Positions 51,985 to 62,592 of a stretch of 64,000 bases of DNA are shown piece after piece (position 1 is the first letter of the stretch; each line of letters starts with the position of its first letter). The DNA lies in the NCBI RefSeq assembly GCF_001425785.1, contig NZ_LMDI01000003.1, positions 130,170 through 194,169 on the forward strand, written 5' to 3'. The translations under genes and the position numbers were made by a program. This DNA is from Rhizobacter sp. Root1221 (GTDB taxonomy: Bacteria; Pseudomonadota; Gammaproteobacteria; Burkholderiales; Burkholderiaceae_C). Below the pieces are notes generated by a model. The model was not told where the DNA came from, searched no databases, and saw only the letters and a program-made list of their open reading frames with translations.

Positions 51985-53004
51985 GTGCCAACCCACTTTC
52001 CCCCGTTGACCTCGCATCCGGACAACCAGCTGCTGCACGTGGTGCACGAAGGCGGCTCGTTGTCGATCGCCGCCCCCGAGGGCGGCGCTGGCAGCCACTG
52101 GCGGCTGCACGAGCCGGGCGGCGTGCTGAGCCTCGCCGCCCTCGAACCGGCCGCCAGCGAACAGCACCTGCTCGCGGCGCTGGAGGCCGCCTTCACGTGG
52201 CACCCGGACCACGCCGTCGTGCGGGTCGATGCCACCATCCCCGCGTCGCTCAGGCAGACAGGCAGTGTGTCGGCCAGCACCGACGGCACGTCCCTGGCCC
52301 ACCGCGATGCCCTGTGGCAGGAAGCCCGGCTCTGGTCACCCGAGGTGTGCCGTCCGCGTGCACTCCAGCATGTGCTGACCGGTGCCCTTCGCCATCCGCG
52401 CCGGCCGGAGAAGCCCGCGGGCACCGTGTACAGGCGATGGATCCCCTGGCTCGGCCGCACCCTGTCGTTGCGCGCCATCGACCCGAAGCACGACCTGGAC
52501 ACGTTCCACCGCTGGATGAACGACCCGGTGGTCAACCACTTCTGGCAGGAGCAGGGTGATGTCGCGGCGCACCGCGCCTACCTCGACCGCGTCGCGGCCG
52601 ACCCGCACACCACCGCGCTGGTCGGGAGCTTCGACAACACCCCATTCGGCTACTTCGAGGTGTACTGGGCCCGCGAGGACCGGATCTCCCAGTTCTGCGA
52701 TGCGGGGGACTTCGATCGCGGCTGGCACGTGCTGATCGGGGAACCGGCCTTCCGCGGCCGCCCGTTCCTCACGGCGTGGATGCCGTCGGTGTCGCACCAC
52801 CTGTTCCTCGACGACAGCCGCACGCAGCGCGTCGTCATCGAACCCCGCATCGACAACGACAAGATCATCAGGAGCCTGGCCCGCTGCGGCTATGCCCTGC
52901 TGAAGGAGTTCGATTTCCCGCACAAGCGCGCCGTGCTCGGCATGTTGCTGCGCGAACGGTTCTTCGCGGACGCCCTGTGGATCCCGCGCCACCCGCCCAA
53001 CTGA
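51985..53004 (+). CDS. AlcB/IucB-type N-acyltransferase for hydroxamate formation
   Basis: A 339-residue GNAT-fold protein with a GTG start. The C-terminal domain has the siderophore acetyltransferase features LRAIDPKHDLDTFHRWMNDPVVNHFWQE, YFEVYWAREDRI, GWHVLIGEPAFRG and RVVIEPRIDN. Such enzymes acylate N5-hydroxyornithine or N6-hydroxylysine to give the iron-binding hydroxamate. The acyl group (acetyl or larger) is not readable from sequence. It is followed 11 bp later by the monooxygenase that makes its substrate. Confidence 0.9.
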   Translation: MPTHFPPLTSHPDNQLLHVVHEGGSLSIAAPEGGAGSHWRLHEPGGVLSLAALEPAASEQHLLAALEAAFTWHPDHAVVRVDATIPASLRQTGSVSASTDGTSLAHRDALWQEARLWSPEVCRPRALQHVLTGALRHPRRPEKPAGTVYRRWIPWLGRTLSLRAIDPKHDLDTFHRWMNDPVVNHFWQEQGDVAAHRAYLDRVAADPHTTALVGSFDNTPFGYFEVYWAREDRISQFCDAGDFDRGWHVLIGEPAFRGRPFLTAWMPSVSHHLFLDDSRTQRVVIEPRIDNDKIIRSLARCGYALLKEFDFPHKRAVLGMLLRERFFADALWIPRHPPN

Positions 53005-53015
53005 GGACAAGCCCC

Positions 53016-54320
53016 ATGCACATCCACGACCTGATCGGCGTCGGTTTCGGCCCATCGAACATCGCGCTCGCCATTGCCCTGGAGGAAGGCCGTTCCGCCG
53101 GCCGGCCGATGGTGCCGCTGTTCATCGAGCGCCAACCCCGCTTTGCCTGGCACCCGCACATGCTGCTCGGCCACGCGCACATGCAGATCTCGTTCCTGAA
53201 GGACCTCGCGACGCTGCGAAACCCGTGCAGCCGCTTCACCTTCGTGAACTACCTGCACCAGAAGGGCCGCCTGCCGGACTTCATCAACCTGAAGACCTTC
53301 TTCCCGAGCCGGCACGAGTTCAACGACTACCTCGGGTGGGCCGCCTCGCAGTTCGAGGACCGCTGCGTCTACGGCGAGGAGGTGGTGGAGGTGCGGCCGG
53401 AGAAGCGCCAGCGCGACGAGGTGGAACTGCTGCGCGTGCGTTCCCGCGACGCGGATGGCGCCATGCACGAACGCCTCGCACGCAACCTGGTGGTCAGCAT
53501 CGGCGGCACACCCAACGTGCCGGATCACTTCCGCCCGCATCGCGGCGACACCCGCATCTTCCATTCGAGCACCTACCTGCGCGACGTGGCGCGGTTGCCG
53601 GCGCACGCGCGCCGCATCGCGGTGGTGGGGGCCGGCCAGAGCGCGGCCGAGATCTTCATGGACCTGCACGGCCGCCCGAACGCGCCGCAGGTGGACCTCG
53701 TGATGCGCGCCCGGTCGATTCGCCCGTCCGACGACAGCCCCTTCGTCAACGAGATCTTCAACGCCGATTTCGTCGACGTCGTCCACAGCCGCGCGCAGGC
53801 CGAACGCGACGCGCTGCTGCGCGAGTTCTGGCACACGAACTACGCCTGTCCGGACCTCGACCTCATCCGGCAGATCTTCGAGGTGTTCTACGAGCAGCGC
53901 GTGGCCGGTGCCGAGCGGCACCGCTTCCTGCGCCGCCACGAGGTCACCCAGGTGGCGGCCGACACGAACGGCGTGCACCTCGGCCTGCACGACCTCAACG
54001 CGGGGCGCGACCACATCGTCCGCTACGACGCGGTGATCCTGGCCACCGGCTACGCACGCGACCACCACAAGACCTTGCTGGACCCCCTCGCGCCCTACCT
54101 CGGCGACTTCTCCGCCGATCGCCACTACCGGCTCCGCACCACCCCGGACTTCACGCCATCGATCTTCCTGCAGGGCGCGTGCGAATCGAGCCACGGCCTG
54201 AGCGACACGCTCTTGTCGATCACCGCCGTGCGCACCGGCGAGATCGGCGCCGCACTCGCCGCCACGCTGCCGAGCCCCCACCCCGCGCCCGCGGCGGCTG
54301 ACCGGGCCATGTCCGTGTGA
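53016..54320 (+). CDS. L-ornithine N5-monooxygenase
   Basis: A 434-residue FAD/NADPH enzyme that hydroxylates the side-chain amine of ornithine (or lysine), the first step of hydroxamate siderophore synthesis. Visible motifs are the FAD loop GVGFGPSN at the N-terminus, MQISFLKDLATLRNPCS, the NADPH loop VVGAGQSAAEIF and the late ATGY. The length and LKDLAT segment fit PvdA/SidA-type ornithine enzymes best. GAGGA precedes the ATG. It is the last gene before the Fur-controlled receptor. Confidence 0.92.
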   Translation: MHIHDLIGVGFGPSNIALAIALEEGRSAGRPMVPLFIERQPRFAWHPHMLLGHAHMQISFLKDLATLRNPCSRFTFVNYLHQKGRLPDFINLKTFFPSRHEFNDYLGWAASQFEDRCVYGEEVVEVRPEKRQRDEVELLRVRSRDADGAMHERLARNLVVSIGGTPNVPDHFRPHRGDTRIFHSSTYLRDVARLPAHARRIAVVGAGQSAAEIFMDLHGRPNAPQVDLVMRARSIRPSDDSPFVNEIFNADFVDVVHSRAQAERDALLREFWHTNYACPDLDLIRQIFEVFYEQRVAGAERHRFLRRHEVTQVAADTNGVHLGLHDLNAGRDHIVRYDAVILATGYARDHHKTLLDPLAPYLGDFSADRHYRLRTTPDFTPSIFLQGACESSHGLSDTLLSITAVRTGEIGAALAATLPSPHPAPAAADRAMSV

Positions 54321-54336
54321 GCGCTTTTCGAATACC

Positions 54337-54355
54337 AATGAGAACTGTTATCATT
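54337..54355 (+). promoter_or_regulatory. Fur box before the TonB-dependent receptor gene
   Basis: AATGAGAACTGTTATCATT is a near-palindromic 19-mer close to the Fur consensus (TGAGAAC and GTTATCA arms around one base). A TATCAT -10 candidate overlaps its right arm. The receptor ATG is about 200 bp downstream, so the leader would be long. Iron-bound Fur should repress transcription here. Confidence 0.85.
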
Positions 54356-54557
54356 CAATAATCAATCAGAGCGCTGCCGTGATCGACCATTGCGAAACGC
54401 GCCGGGCCCCCCGTGCCAAGCCGAACGCGCGCCCTCCGAGGCGCAGGCGTTTCGCGATCCCCGCAGTACCGCCGTACCCCTTCGGCCCGCCGTAGCAAGT
54501 CGCCATCGGCAGGTCATGGATCCCTTCGTCCATCGTCCGACCCCACGCGCACTTGTC

Positions 54558-56717
54558 ATGAGCATTCGACTTGCCTCCCCCCGCCTCCAACTCACGCCTG
54601 TTGCCGCCGCGCTCCAGGTCTGTTTCGTGGGCCTCGCCTTCACCGCCGCCGGCGCACACGCCGCCGACGAACCCGAAACGGCGTTGCCTGTGGTGCGGGT
54701 CCAGTCCACCGCGCCGGGCTCGGCCGGGTCCGCCTACCGCGTCGAGGACGCGAGCCTCGGCGCCCTCGGCGCCAAGAAGCTGCGCGACACCCCGTTCACG
54801 GTGGACGTGTTCAGCCGCGCCCTGATGGACAACAAGCAGGCCTCGTCGCTGGCCGACGTGCTCAAGGGCGATGCCGCCATCACCCCCAACACCAATGGCA
54901 TCAACGGGCTGACCACCGAAATCGTCGTGCGCGGCAGCACGGTCGACTTCTACAACTCGTACAAGATCGACGGGTTGAACATGCTCGCCTGGAGCACCGA
55001 GCTCCCGCTCGAACACTACGAAAACATCGAGGTGCTCAAGGGTGCAGGCGGTTTCATGTACGGGTTCGGCGCGCCCGGCGCGATCATCAACTACGTGAGC
55101 AAGCGTCCCACCGACACGCCGTTGCGCTCGGTCACCACCTCCGTCACCGGCAGCGGCACGGTGCTGCTGCACGGTGACGTCGGTGGCCGCTTCGGCGATG
55201 ACGGGCGCTTCGGCTACCGCGTCAACCTCGTCGACGAGCAGGGTGACACGTACGTGGACGACGGCGGCCACATCAAGCGCCGCTCGGGCTCCGTCGCGCT
55301 CGACTGGCGCATCACGCCGGACATCGTGTGGAGCGTGGACGCACTGCACCAGGAGCGCACCGTCCACGCAGCGTACTTCGGGGTCCATGCGAACGGCAGC
55401 GGTGACCCGGCCGATTGGGACGTCATCGGCGCGCCGCCCGCCGCCATCGACGGCAACCGCCGCCTGGCCTCGTCGTTCACCTACTACCGCGCCCGCGCCA
55501 CCACCTACGGCACCGAGGTCAACTGGCGCTTCGCGCCCGACTGGAATGCCCGCGTGGCGTACCGCAGCTGGGAACAGCGCCGCATCCCGTACTACAGCCG
55601 CTTCACGGTGGCACCCGATGGCACCTACTCGGAGATCCAGCTGGCCAGCCCCGGCCGCACCGAGACCGAACAGGTCCAGGGCATCGTCACGGGCAAGGTG
55701 GTGACCGGCCCGGTCGCGCACGACCTCGTGTTCGGCGCCTCGCGCAGCCGCTTCTCCGTGGGCGAAAGCCTGCAGTTCGACGGCGGTGTCATCGGCACCG
55801 GCAACCTGTCGAACCCGGGCAACTTCCCGGACCCGGGCCGCAACGCCGATTGGGAAGACGGCGGCTTCCTGCGTGCGGAACGCCAGCGCGCGCTGTTCGT
55901 GTCCGACACGGTGCACCTGGGTTCGCGGTGGGATGTGCTCGTGGGCCTGCGCCACAACAAGTTCGAACGCGAGCCGTACAGCGAGAGCAAGGTGACGCCC
56001 ACGTTCGCGGTGATCCACCGGCCGCTGTCGTGGTTGTCGGCCTACGCGAGCTATGTCGAATCCCTGGAACAAGGGGCCACGGCCCCGCTGCTGCCCCAGC
56101 TGTCGAACCCGGGCCAGGTGTTCCCGCCGCTCAAGAGCAAGCAGGCCGAGATCGGCCTGAAGGCGGAAGCCGGCGACTGGGCGGCCTCCGTGGCCGTGTT
56201 CCGCATGATCCGCCCGCTGGACTACCTGCGCGGCAACACGTACACGCAGGACGGCAGGTCTCAGTACGACGGGCTGGAACTCTCCGGCAAGGCCCGCCTC
56301 GCCCGCGACTGGACCGTGACCGCCAGTGGCGTGCTGCTCGACGCCAAGAACAAGAAGACGCTCGACGGCGACGGCGATGGCGTGGGTGACCTCGACGGCA
56401 ATCGCGTGACCGGCACGTCGCGGGGCCAGGTGGCGGGCTACGTCGAATACAGCGTGCCCTCGTTGCCGCTGGTGGTCACCGGTGGCGGCCGCTACGTCAG
56501 CGCGCGGTACCACGACAACCAGAACCGTTACACCCTGCCCGCCTACGCGCTGATGGACCTCGGTGCCCGCTACACCACCCGCATCGGCGGCACCGACACC
56601 ACGTTCCGCTTCAACATCGACAACGTGGCCGACAAGGCCTACTGGCTCGGCAGCGACGAGCGCCTGACCCAAGGCGCACCGCGCACCTACAAGCTGAGCG
56701 CCCAGGCGAAGTTCTGA
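54558..56717 (+). CDS. TonB-dependent siderophore receptor
   Basis: A 719-residue outer-membrane receptor. The ATG at 54558 gives a normal signal peptide ending in AGAHA. A TonB-box-like LPVVRV follows, then a plug domain (KKLRDTPFTVDVFSRALM, GFMYGFGAPGAIINYVSKRP) and a 22-strand barrel ending with the aromatic residue of SAQAKF. There is no N-terminal STN signalling domain and no FecIR pair nearby, so control is by Fur rather than surface signalling. It should import the ferric form of the siderophore made by the neighbouring genes. Confidence 0.94.
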   Translation: MSIRLASPRLQLTPVAAALQVCFVGLAFTAAGAHAADEPETALPVVRVQSTAPGSAGSAYRVEDASLGALGAKKLRDTPFTVDVFSRALMDNKQASSLADVLKGDAAITPNTNGINGLTTEIVVRGSTVDFYNSYKIDGLNMLAWSTELPLEHYENIEVLKGAGGFMYGFGAPGAIINYVSKRPTDTPLRSVTTSVTGSGTVLLHGDVGGRFGDDGRFGYRVNLVDEQGDTYVDDGGHIKRRSGSVALDWRITPDIVWSVDALHQERTVHAAYFGVHANGSGDPADWDVIGAPPAAIDGNRRLASSFTYYRARATTYGTEVNWRFAPDWNARVAYRSWEQRRIPYYSRFTVAPDGTYSEIQLASPGRTETEQVQGIVTGKVVTGPVAHDLVFGASRSRFSVGESLQFDGGVIGTGNLSNPGNFPDPGRNADWEDGGFLRAERQRALFVSDTVHLGSRWDVLVGLRHNKFEREPYSESKVTPTFAVIHRPLSWLSAYASYVESLEQGATAPLLPQLSNPGQVFPPLKSKQAEIGLKAEAGDWAASVAVFRMIRPLDYLRGNTYTQDGRSQYDGLELSGKARLARDWTVTASGVLLDAKNKKTLDGDGDGVGDLDGNRVTGTSRGQVAGYVEYSVPSLPLVVTGGGRYVSARYHDNQNRYTLPAYALMDLGARYTTRIGGTDTTFRFNIDNVADKAYWLGSDERLTQGAPRTYKLSAQAKF

Positions 56718-56735
56718 CCTCCGCGCTTTCCTCGA

Positions 56736-56774
56736 AGGGACCTCAGGTGTTGCAATGCACCGGGGGCCCTTTTG
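56736..56774 (+). terminator. Possible terminator after the receptor gene
   Basis: AAGGGACC and GGGCCCTT pair with one mismatch around a long loop, followed by TTTT. It starts 18 bp after the receptor stop codon. The long loop makes this a weak prediction. Confidence 0.45.
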
Positions 56775-56916
56775 CTGAGGTGTCGATGGCCATCAGCTCC
56801 GGAACGTCTTCGCACCGTTGGAAAGCCCATCGGGCATCCACCCACTGGCCGGCCAGACTGCATGCACACTGTGCGTCACCGGAACACTACGACGCGGGCT
56901 CAACCGCGGCCTCTTC

Positions 56917-57951
56917 ATGTCGCGACGCGGTCAAAGCGGTCATCATCGGCCGATCGATGTGGTCTATCTGTGGGTTGATGGGGCCGACCCGCGGTGGCAA
57001 GCCAAACGCCGGCGCGCGTTCGAGGCGTGGCGCATCAAACATCCAGCGGAACTGGCCGCCTACGGCAACGTTGCCGGCCGCTTCCGGGACAACGGCGAAC
57101 TGCGCTTCAATCTCAGGGCGCTCGAGCACTTCTTTCCCGATCACGGCCACGTCTATGTCGTGACCGATGCGCAGGTGCCGGACTGGCTCGACACGATGCC
57201 CGGCATCACGGTTGTCGACCATCGCGACCTGATCCCGAGAGCCTCGCTGCCCGTCTTCGACTCCGGCCATATCGAGTCGTATGTCCATCACATACCGGGC
57301 CTCGCCGAGCGCTACTTCTATCTCAACGACGACATCTTCTTCGGCGCATCCGTCGATCCGGAGCAATGGTTCGGCGAGCAACTGACGGTGGCGATGGAGA
57401 CTTCCCCCATCGCGCAAAGCGCGGATCTGCACCCGACAGGGGCAGCGCTGGTCAATGCGTCCATACTCTCCGCGCGGTGGCTTGCCAGCGTGTGCCCGGG
57501 CTACGTGCACGAATGGCGTCTGTTCTCGCACTCGCCGCGCGCGTTCCTGCGAAGCGCGATGTACGAGCTGGAACGGCAAGCCTCCGAACTCTTTCGCGAT
57601 TTGCGGTCGACCAGGTTCCGCTCCTGGCGAGTCCCGCCGATCGTGTCAGACCTGGCCATGCGCTGGATGGTGCAGACCGGTGCCGCAAGAAGCATCACCC
57701 TCGACCCGCTGTACATCTCCACTGGGGACGATGCTGCGGAGGTTCAGTTCTCCGAGCTTCGATCCCGCTTCGGAGCGCTTCCGTTCTTCTGCATCAACGA
57801 CACGTGCGACGATGCCTCGGGCAGCGACCACAGGCTGCTGCGAGCGGCGAGCGTACTCGAGGATCTTCTCCCGAGGCCATCGCGTTTCGAGCGGCGTTCC
57901 GCGCATGCCTCGAGCCAGTCCGCTGCCTGGTGCGGCGCGCTCGCAACGTAG
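56917..57951 (+). CDS. Stealth-family sugar-phosphate transferase
   Basis: A 344-residue protein starting at ATG 56917. It has the Stealth conserved regions: CR1 PIDVVYLWVDGADPRWQAKR, CR2 RFRDNGELRFNLRALEHFFPDHGHVYVVTD, the DD motif in YFYLNDDIFFG, and a CR3-like segment LVNASILSARWLA. Family members transfer hexose-1-phosphate units in capsule or exopolysaccharide synthesis. No other capsule genes are near, and it is convergent with the NRPS gene, so its link to the siderophore locus is doubtful. Confidence 0.88.
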   Translation: MSRRGQSGHHRPIDVVYLWVDGADPRWQAKRRRAFEAWRIKHPAELAAYGNVAGRFRDNGELRFNLRALEHFFPDHGHVYVVTDAQVPDWLDTMPGITVVDHRDLIPRASLPVFDSGHIESYVHHIPGLAERYFYLNDDIFFGASVDPEQWFGEQLTVAMETSPIAQSADLHPTGAALVNASILSARWLASVCPGYVHEWRLFSHSPRAFLRSAMYELERQASELFRDLRSTRFRSWRVPPIVSDLAMRWMVQTGAARSITLDPLYISTGDDAAEVQFSELRSRFGALPFFCINDTCDDASGSDHRLLRAASVLEDLLPRPSRFERRSAHASSQSAAWCGALAT

Positions 57952-58023
57952 CCAGAGCGATTTCAACCTGATCTGCCTGGGCAGCAGCGCGGCGTAGTCG
58001 CAGCAGCGAAACAGCTATCGCCA

Positions 58024-61000
58024 TCAGGCCTGGACCGCCACGGCCTGGCGCACGATCGCTTCCAGCTCGGCACGGTAGCCTTCCGCGAGGCGCGCCATCG
58101 TCTCGGGCCGGTATGCCGCCGTGCTGTGGATGAACCGCATCGACAAGCGCCCTTCGTACACCTGGCCGATCACTTCGAGCCAGTTCGGCAGCACGCCCTC
58201 CCCACCGCGCTCCAGGCCCACCGGTTCCGTGGCGAGGGCCAGCGATGACGCCCCACCGAAGGTCTGGTCGAACTGGCCCAGGTAGTTGAAGGTGATTCGC
58301 GGACGGACATCCGCCAGCGCCTGCCGCACCGCGGGGTCAGGGTGCAGGTGGCGGAGTGCACCGAACCCCACCCCCTTGCCCGGCACCGCCCGCAGGGCCG
58401 CCGACACCGCGCCCACGGACTGGGCCAGCGGCAGGTTGCCGCCTGGCAGGCGCACCGGGTAGGCGCTGGTGAACCACCCGACGGTGCGGCTCAGGTCGAG
58501 GTCGGCGGCATCGCCTTCGCGGCCATGGCCTTCCATCGTGATCAGCGTGTCGGCCCGGCCGGTCCACGCGGTGATGGTGCGTGCGAGTGCCGCCAGCAGC
58601 AGGTCGTCGATGCCCGCGCCGTAGGCCGCCGGTGCGGTACGCAGCAGCTGCGCGGTGAGCGCCTCGTCCAGCTGCATCGACGCGGCAGCGCGATCGCGCA
58701 CGAGGTGCGGTGCGGAAGGGTCGTCGCGCGGCAGGTCGGGGTGGGTTGCGGCTTGTGCGCGCCAGTACGGCAGTTCGGCGTCGGCCGCGGGCGACCGCGC
58801 CCAGCCGTGCAGGTGGCCCGACCACGCCTTGTAGGCCGCCGTGCTGGCGGGCAGCGAGACCGCCAGGCCTCGCACCAGCTGCCGGTGCACGGTCTGCAGG
58901 TCTTCCAGCAGCACGCGCCACGACACCCCGTCGATCAGCAGGTGGTGCACGACGATCAGCAGGCGCGCACTGCCGTCGGCATGGCGCAGGTGCACCGGCC
59001 GCCACACCGGGCCACGCGCCAGGTCGAGGCTGCGCTGGGCCTCGTCGCAGCGCCGTTCGATGTCGGCAGCATCCACCACTTCGAACTGCCACAGCCCACC
59101 GTCGGCAGACACCGCATCGTCGTACCGCTGCCGCCATGCGCCGTCCGTCGCCTGGTGGAAGCGCATGCGCAGCGCGGCGTGGTGCGATTCCAGCGCGGAC
59201 ATCGCCCGCGCCAGCACCGCCCCGTCGAATGGCTGGTCCGCCCGCAGCAGCACCGATTGGTTGTAGTGGTGGCGCGACGGCATGTCCTCTTCGAAGAACC
59301 AGGCCTGGATGGGCAGCAGCGGCACCTCGCCTTCGGCCGCGACCTCGATCTGCAGGGCCTTCGGGGCCACCGGGGCATCCACGCGCGACGCCATCAGGGC
59401 CTCGATGGTCTGGTGCCGCATCAGGTCGCGCAGCCGCAGTTCGAGTCCGAGCCCGGCATGGCGCACGCGCGAGATCAGTTGCAGGCTCAGGATCGAATCG
59501 CCGCCCAACTCGAAAAAGTTGTCGGTGATCCCCACCTGGGCCACGCCCAGCACCTCGGACCACAGGGCCGCCAGCGCGGTTTCGGTGCTGTCGCGCGGCG
59601 CCCGGTAGGCCCGTGCTTCATCAGCGGACGGCGCCGGCAGCGCAGCGCGGTCGAGCTTGCCGCTCAACAGGCGCGGCAACTCGGGCAACACCATCACGTG
59701 GGCGGGCACCATGTGTTCGGGCAGGCCCTCGGCCAGTGCCATGCGGAGCCGTTCCGGCAGCCGGTCGGCGCGTGCGGGATCGGCCGCCACGACGTAGGCC
59801 ACGAGCTGCTGGCCGGAACCGCCGTCGCGGGCCAGCACTGCGGCATCCAGCACGTCCGGGAAGGCGCGCACCCGCGCCTCCACCTCACCCGGTTCGATGC
59901 GAAAGCCCCGGATCTTCACCTGGTGGTCCGCCCGGCCGATGTACTCGATGTTGCCGTCGTCGAGCCAGCGCACGAGGTCCCCCGTGCGGTACAGGCGGCC
60001 CCCGTCGCGCCGGAACGGGTCGGCGACGAACCGTTCCGCCGACAGGCCGCTGCGGCCGAGGTAACCCCGGGCCAGGCCATACCCGCCGATGTAGAGCTCG
60101 CCGGTCACGCCCTCGGGCACCAGCTGCAGGTCCGCGTCCAGCACGTAGGCCGTGCGTTCGCCCACCGGGCGCCCGATGGGTGCGTAGGCGCAGTCGAATG
60201 TGCCATTTCCATCGGTCTTCCAGATCAAGGGCGTGACCACGGTTTCGGTGGGCCCGTAGCCGTTGATCAACGTGCGGGGCCGCAGGTGGCGGCGCACTTT
60301 GTCGTAGGCCGCCTTGGGCATGGCCTCGCCGCCGAACACGTAGAGCTCGACCGGTGGGGCATCGTCGCGCACGCTGGCCCAGTCGGCGATCTGGCCGAGG
60401 TAGGCCGGCGGGAAAGCGGCCTGGGTGATGCCATAGCGGTGCAGCGCGCCGTAGGCCTGTTCGGCCGTCCACAGTTCGTTGTCGCGCAGCGCGAGGCCCG
60501 CCCCCACGCACAGCGGCGTGAGCCAGCGTTCGTGGGCGCCGTCGAACGAGAACGACATGAAGTGCAGTTCGCACGACTGCGGGCCCATGCCGTAGATGTC
60601 CGCGGTGGCCAGGCAATGCATCGCCAACGGGCCGTGGCTCACGGCCACGCCCTTCGGCAGGCCGGTCGATCCCGACGTGTAGATCACGTAGGCCAGGTGG
60701 TCCGCGTGCACGGGCACGCCGGGGTTGGTGGTGTCGTGCGACACGACGTCGTCCAGCACGACCCAGGGCAGGCCCGCCACCTGCGGCAGGCGTGGCGCCG
60801 CCGCGCGATGGGTGAGCAGCATCGCCATGCCGCTGTCGGTCATCATGAACGCGAGGCGATCCGCCGGGTAGGCCGGGTCGAGCGGCACGTACGCCCCGCC
60901 CGCCTTCAGCACGGCCAGCAGCGCGACGATGCTGTCGATGGAGCGTTCGAGGGCCACGCCCACCCGCACATCAGGCCCCACGCCCAGCGAGATGAGGTGG

Positions 61001-62587
61001 TGCGCCAAGCCGTTCGCGCGGGCATTGAGGCCCGCGTAGCTGAGTTCCTCGTCACCGAGCAGCAACGCGATGGCGTCGCCACGCGCCTGCACCTGGCGCT
61101 CGATCAGGTGGTGCACCGGCACGCGCGGCGCCTCCTCCACGGCCGGGCTGCCCAGGGCCCGCACGGCGGCCAGCGTGGCCGCGTCGAGCCACGTCAGTTC
61201 GCCCACCGCACGTGCGGGCGCCGCGGCCATCTGCTGGATCAGGTGGGCCATCTGGCGGCACACCCCCGCCACCACGGTGTCGTCGAACTGGCGACGGCCG
61301 TAGCAGTACTCGATCTCGAGCGTGTCGGCGGCCAGCACCTGCAGGTCCATCGCGTAGCCGGTCAGGCCCTCGCTCGCCGCCTGTCCGAAGTGCAGGCCGT
61401 GGGCCTCCAGGCTGCGCAGCGTGCGGTCGATCGGGGCATTTTCGAACACGATGATGCTGTCGAAGAGCGGGCGCCCGGCAGAGCCGGCCCAGCGCTGGAT
61501 GTCGGCCAGGGCCGTGTGCTCCTGCTCGCGCAGGCGCAGGTTGCAGTCCTGGACGGACCGCAGGTAGTCACCCACCGATTGCGCCGGCCGGTGCCGCACG
61601 GGCACCGGCACCGTGTTGATGAACAGGCCCATCATGGCCTCGACACCGGGCAGGCCCGGCGGCCGGCCGGCCACCGTGGCACCGAACACCACGTCGTCGC
61701 GGCCGGTGAGGCGCTGCAGCACGAGGGCCCACGCGGCTTGCACGAGGGTGTTCACCGTCACGCGCTCGCGTTGGGCGAACTGCTGCAACGCGGCGGTCTC
61801 GTCACGATCGAAGCGCGTGTAGACCTTCTCGAAGCCGCTCCTCGTGTCGTTGCCGCGGCCGGCTTCGGCGAGCAGCGTCGGGCCGCTCGACGCGGCCAGC
61901 TCGGCCTTCCAGAAGCGTTCGGCCACGCCCGCCTCCTGGCGCTGCAGCCAACGCACGAAGTCGCCGTAGACCGGCAGGTGCGGGAACACCGTTTCGCCGG
62001 CGTAGCTGCGCACCCATTCCCCCATCAACCGCGAATCGGTCCATCCGTCGGACAGGATGTGGTGGTGGGTCCAGATGAGCTGGTGGCGATCGTCGTCGAG
62101 GCGAATCAACGCCACGCGCGCCAGCGGCGGACGCAGCCAGTCGATCGGCGCGCACAGCGCCTGCAATGCGAACTCGCCCACACGCTGCGCGGCATCGGCC
62201 TCGCCGCGCCAGTCGAGGTGCGTGACGTTCGACAAGGCGGCCTTGAACACCAGTTGCAAGGGCCGCTTCATGCCGGCCTGCCACAGGAACCCGGTGCGCA
62301 GCAGCGCATGCCGCGCCACCATGGCGTGCCAGGCGCGCTCGAAGCGCGGGGCGTCCAGGCCGCGCACCTCCACGCTGAGCTGGTTCACGTACAGGCCCGA
62401 GCCCGCGGCTTCCATCGAATGGAACAGCATGCCCTCCTGCGTCGGGGCGAGCGGGTAGACGTCCTCGATCTCGGCCGGCTGCACCGGGAGTGCGGCCAGC
62501 ACGCCGGCATCCAGGAAATCGGCCAGGCGGCCGCGCACGGTGGCCTGCACCGGCGCTGCCACCAACGGCACCGCCACGGCGGCGAGC

Positions 62588-62592
<5 letters not shown>
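58024..62592 (-). CDS. NRPS segment C-A-PCP-E, downstream of a frameshift
   Basis: Reading frame of about 1520 residues. Order: condensation domain ([12 protein letters not shown]; active site HHHILSDGW), adenylation domain ([11 protein letters not shown] near residue 635; [16 protein letters not shown]), carrier protein ([11 protein letters not shown] near 1030) and a C-terminal epimerisation domain ([10 protein letters not shown] near 1215; FNYLGQFD). The pocket residues read by eye are D-G-E-A-V-G-G-V-T-K. The Glu at the third position fits a basic residue such as ornithine, hydroxyornithine or lysine. A GTG at 62577 could start it, but alignment with the upstream segment favours one gene broken by a frameshift. 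No thioesterase is present. Confidence 0.85.
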
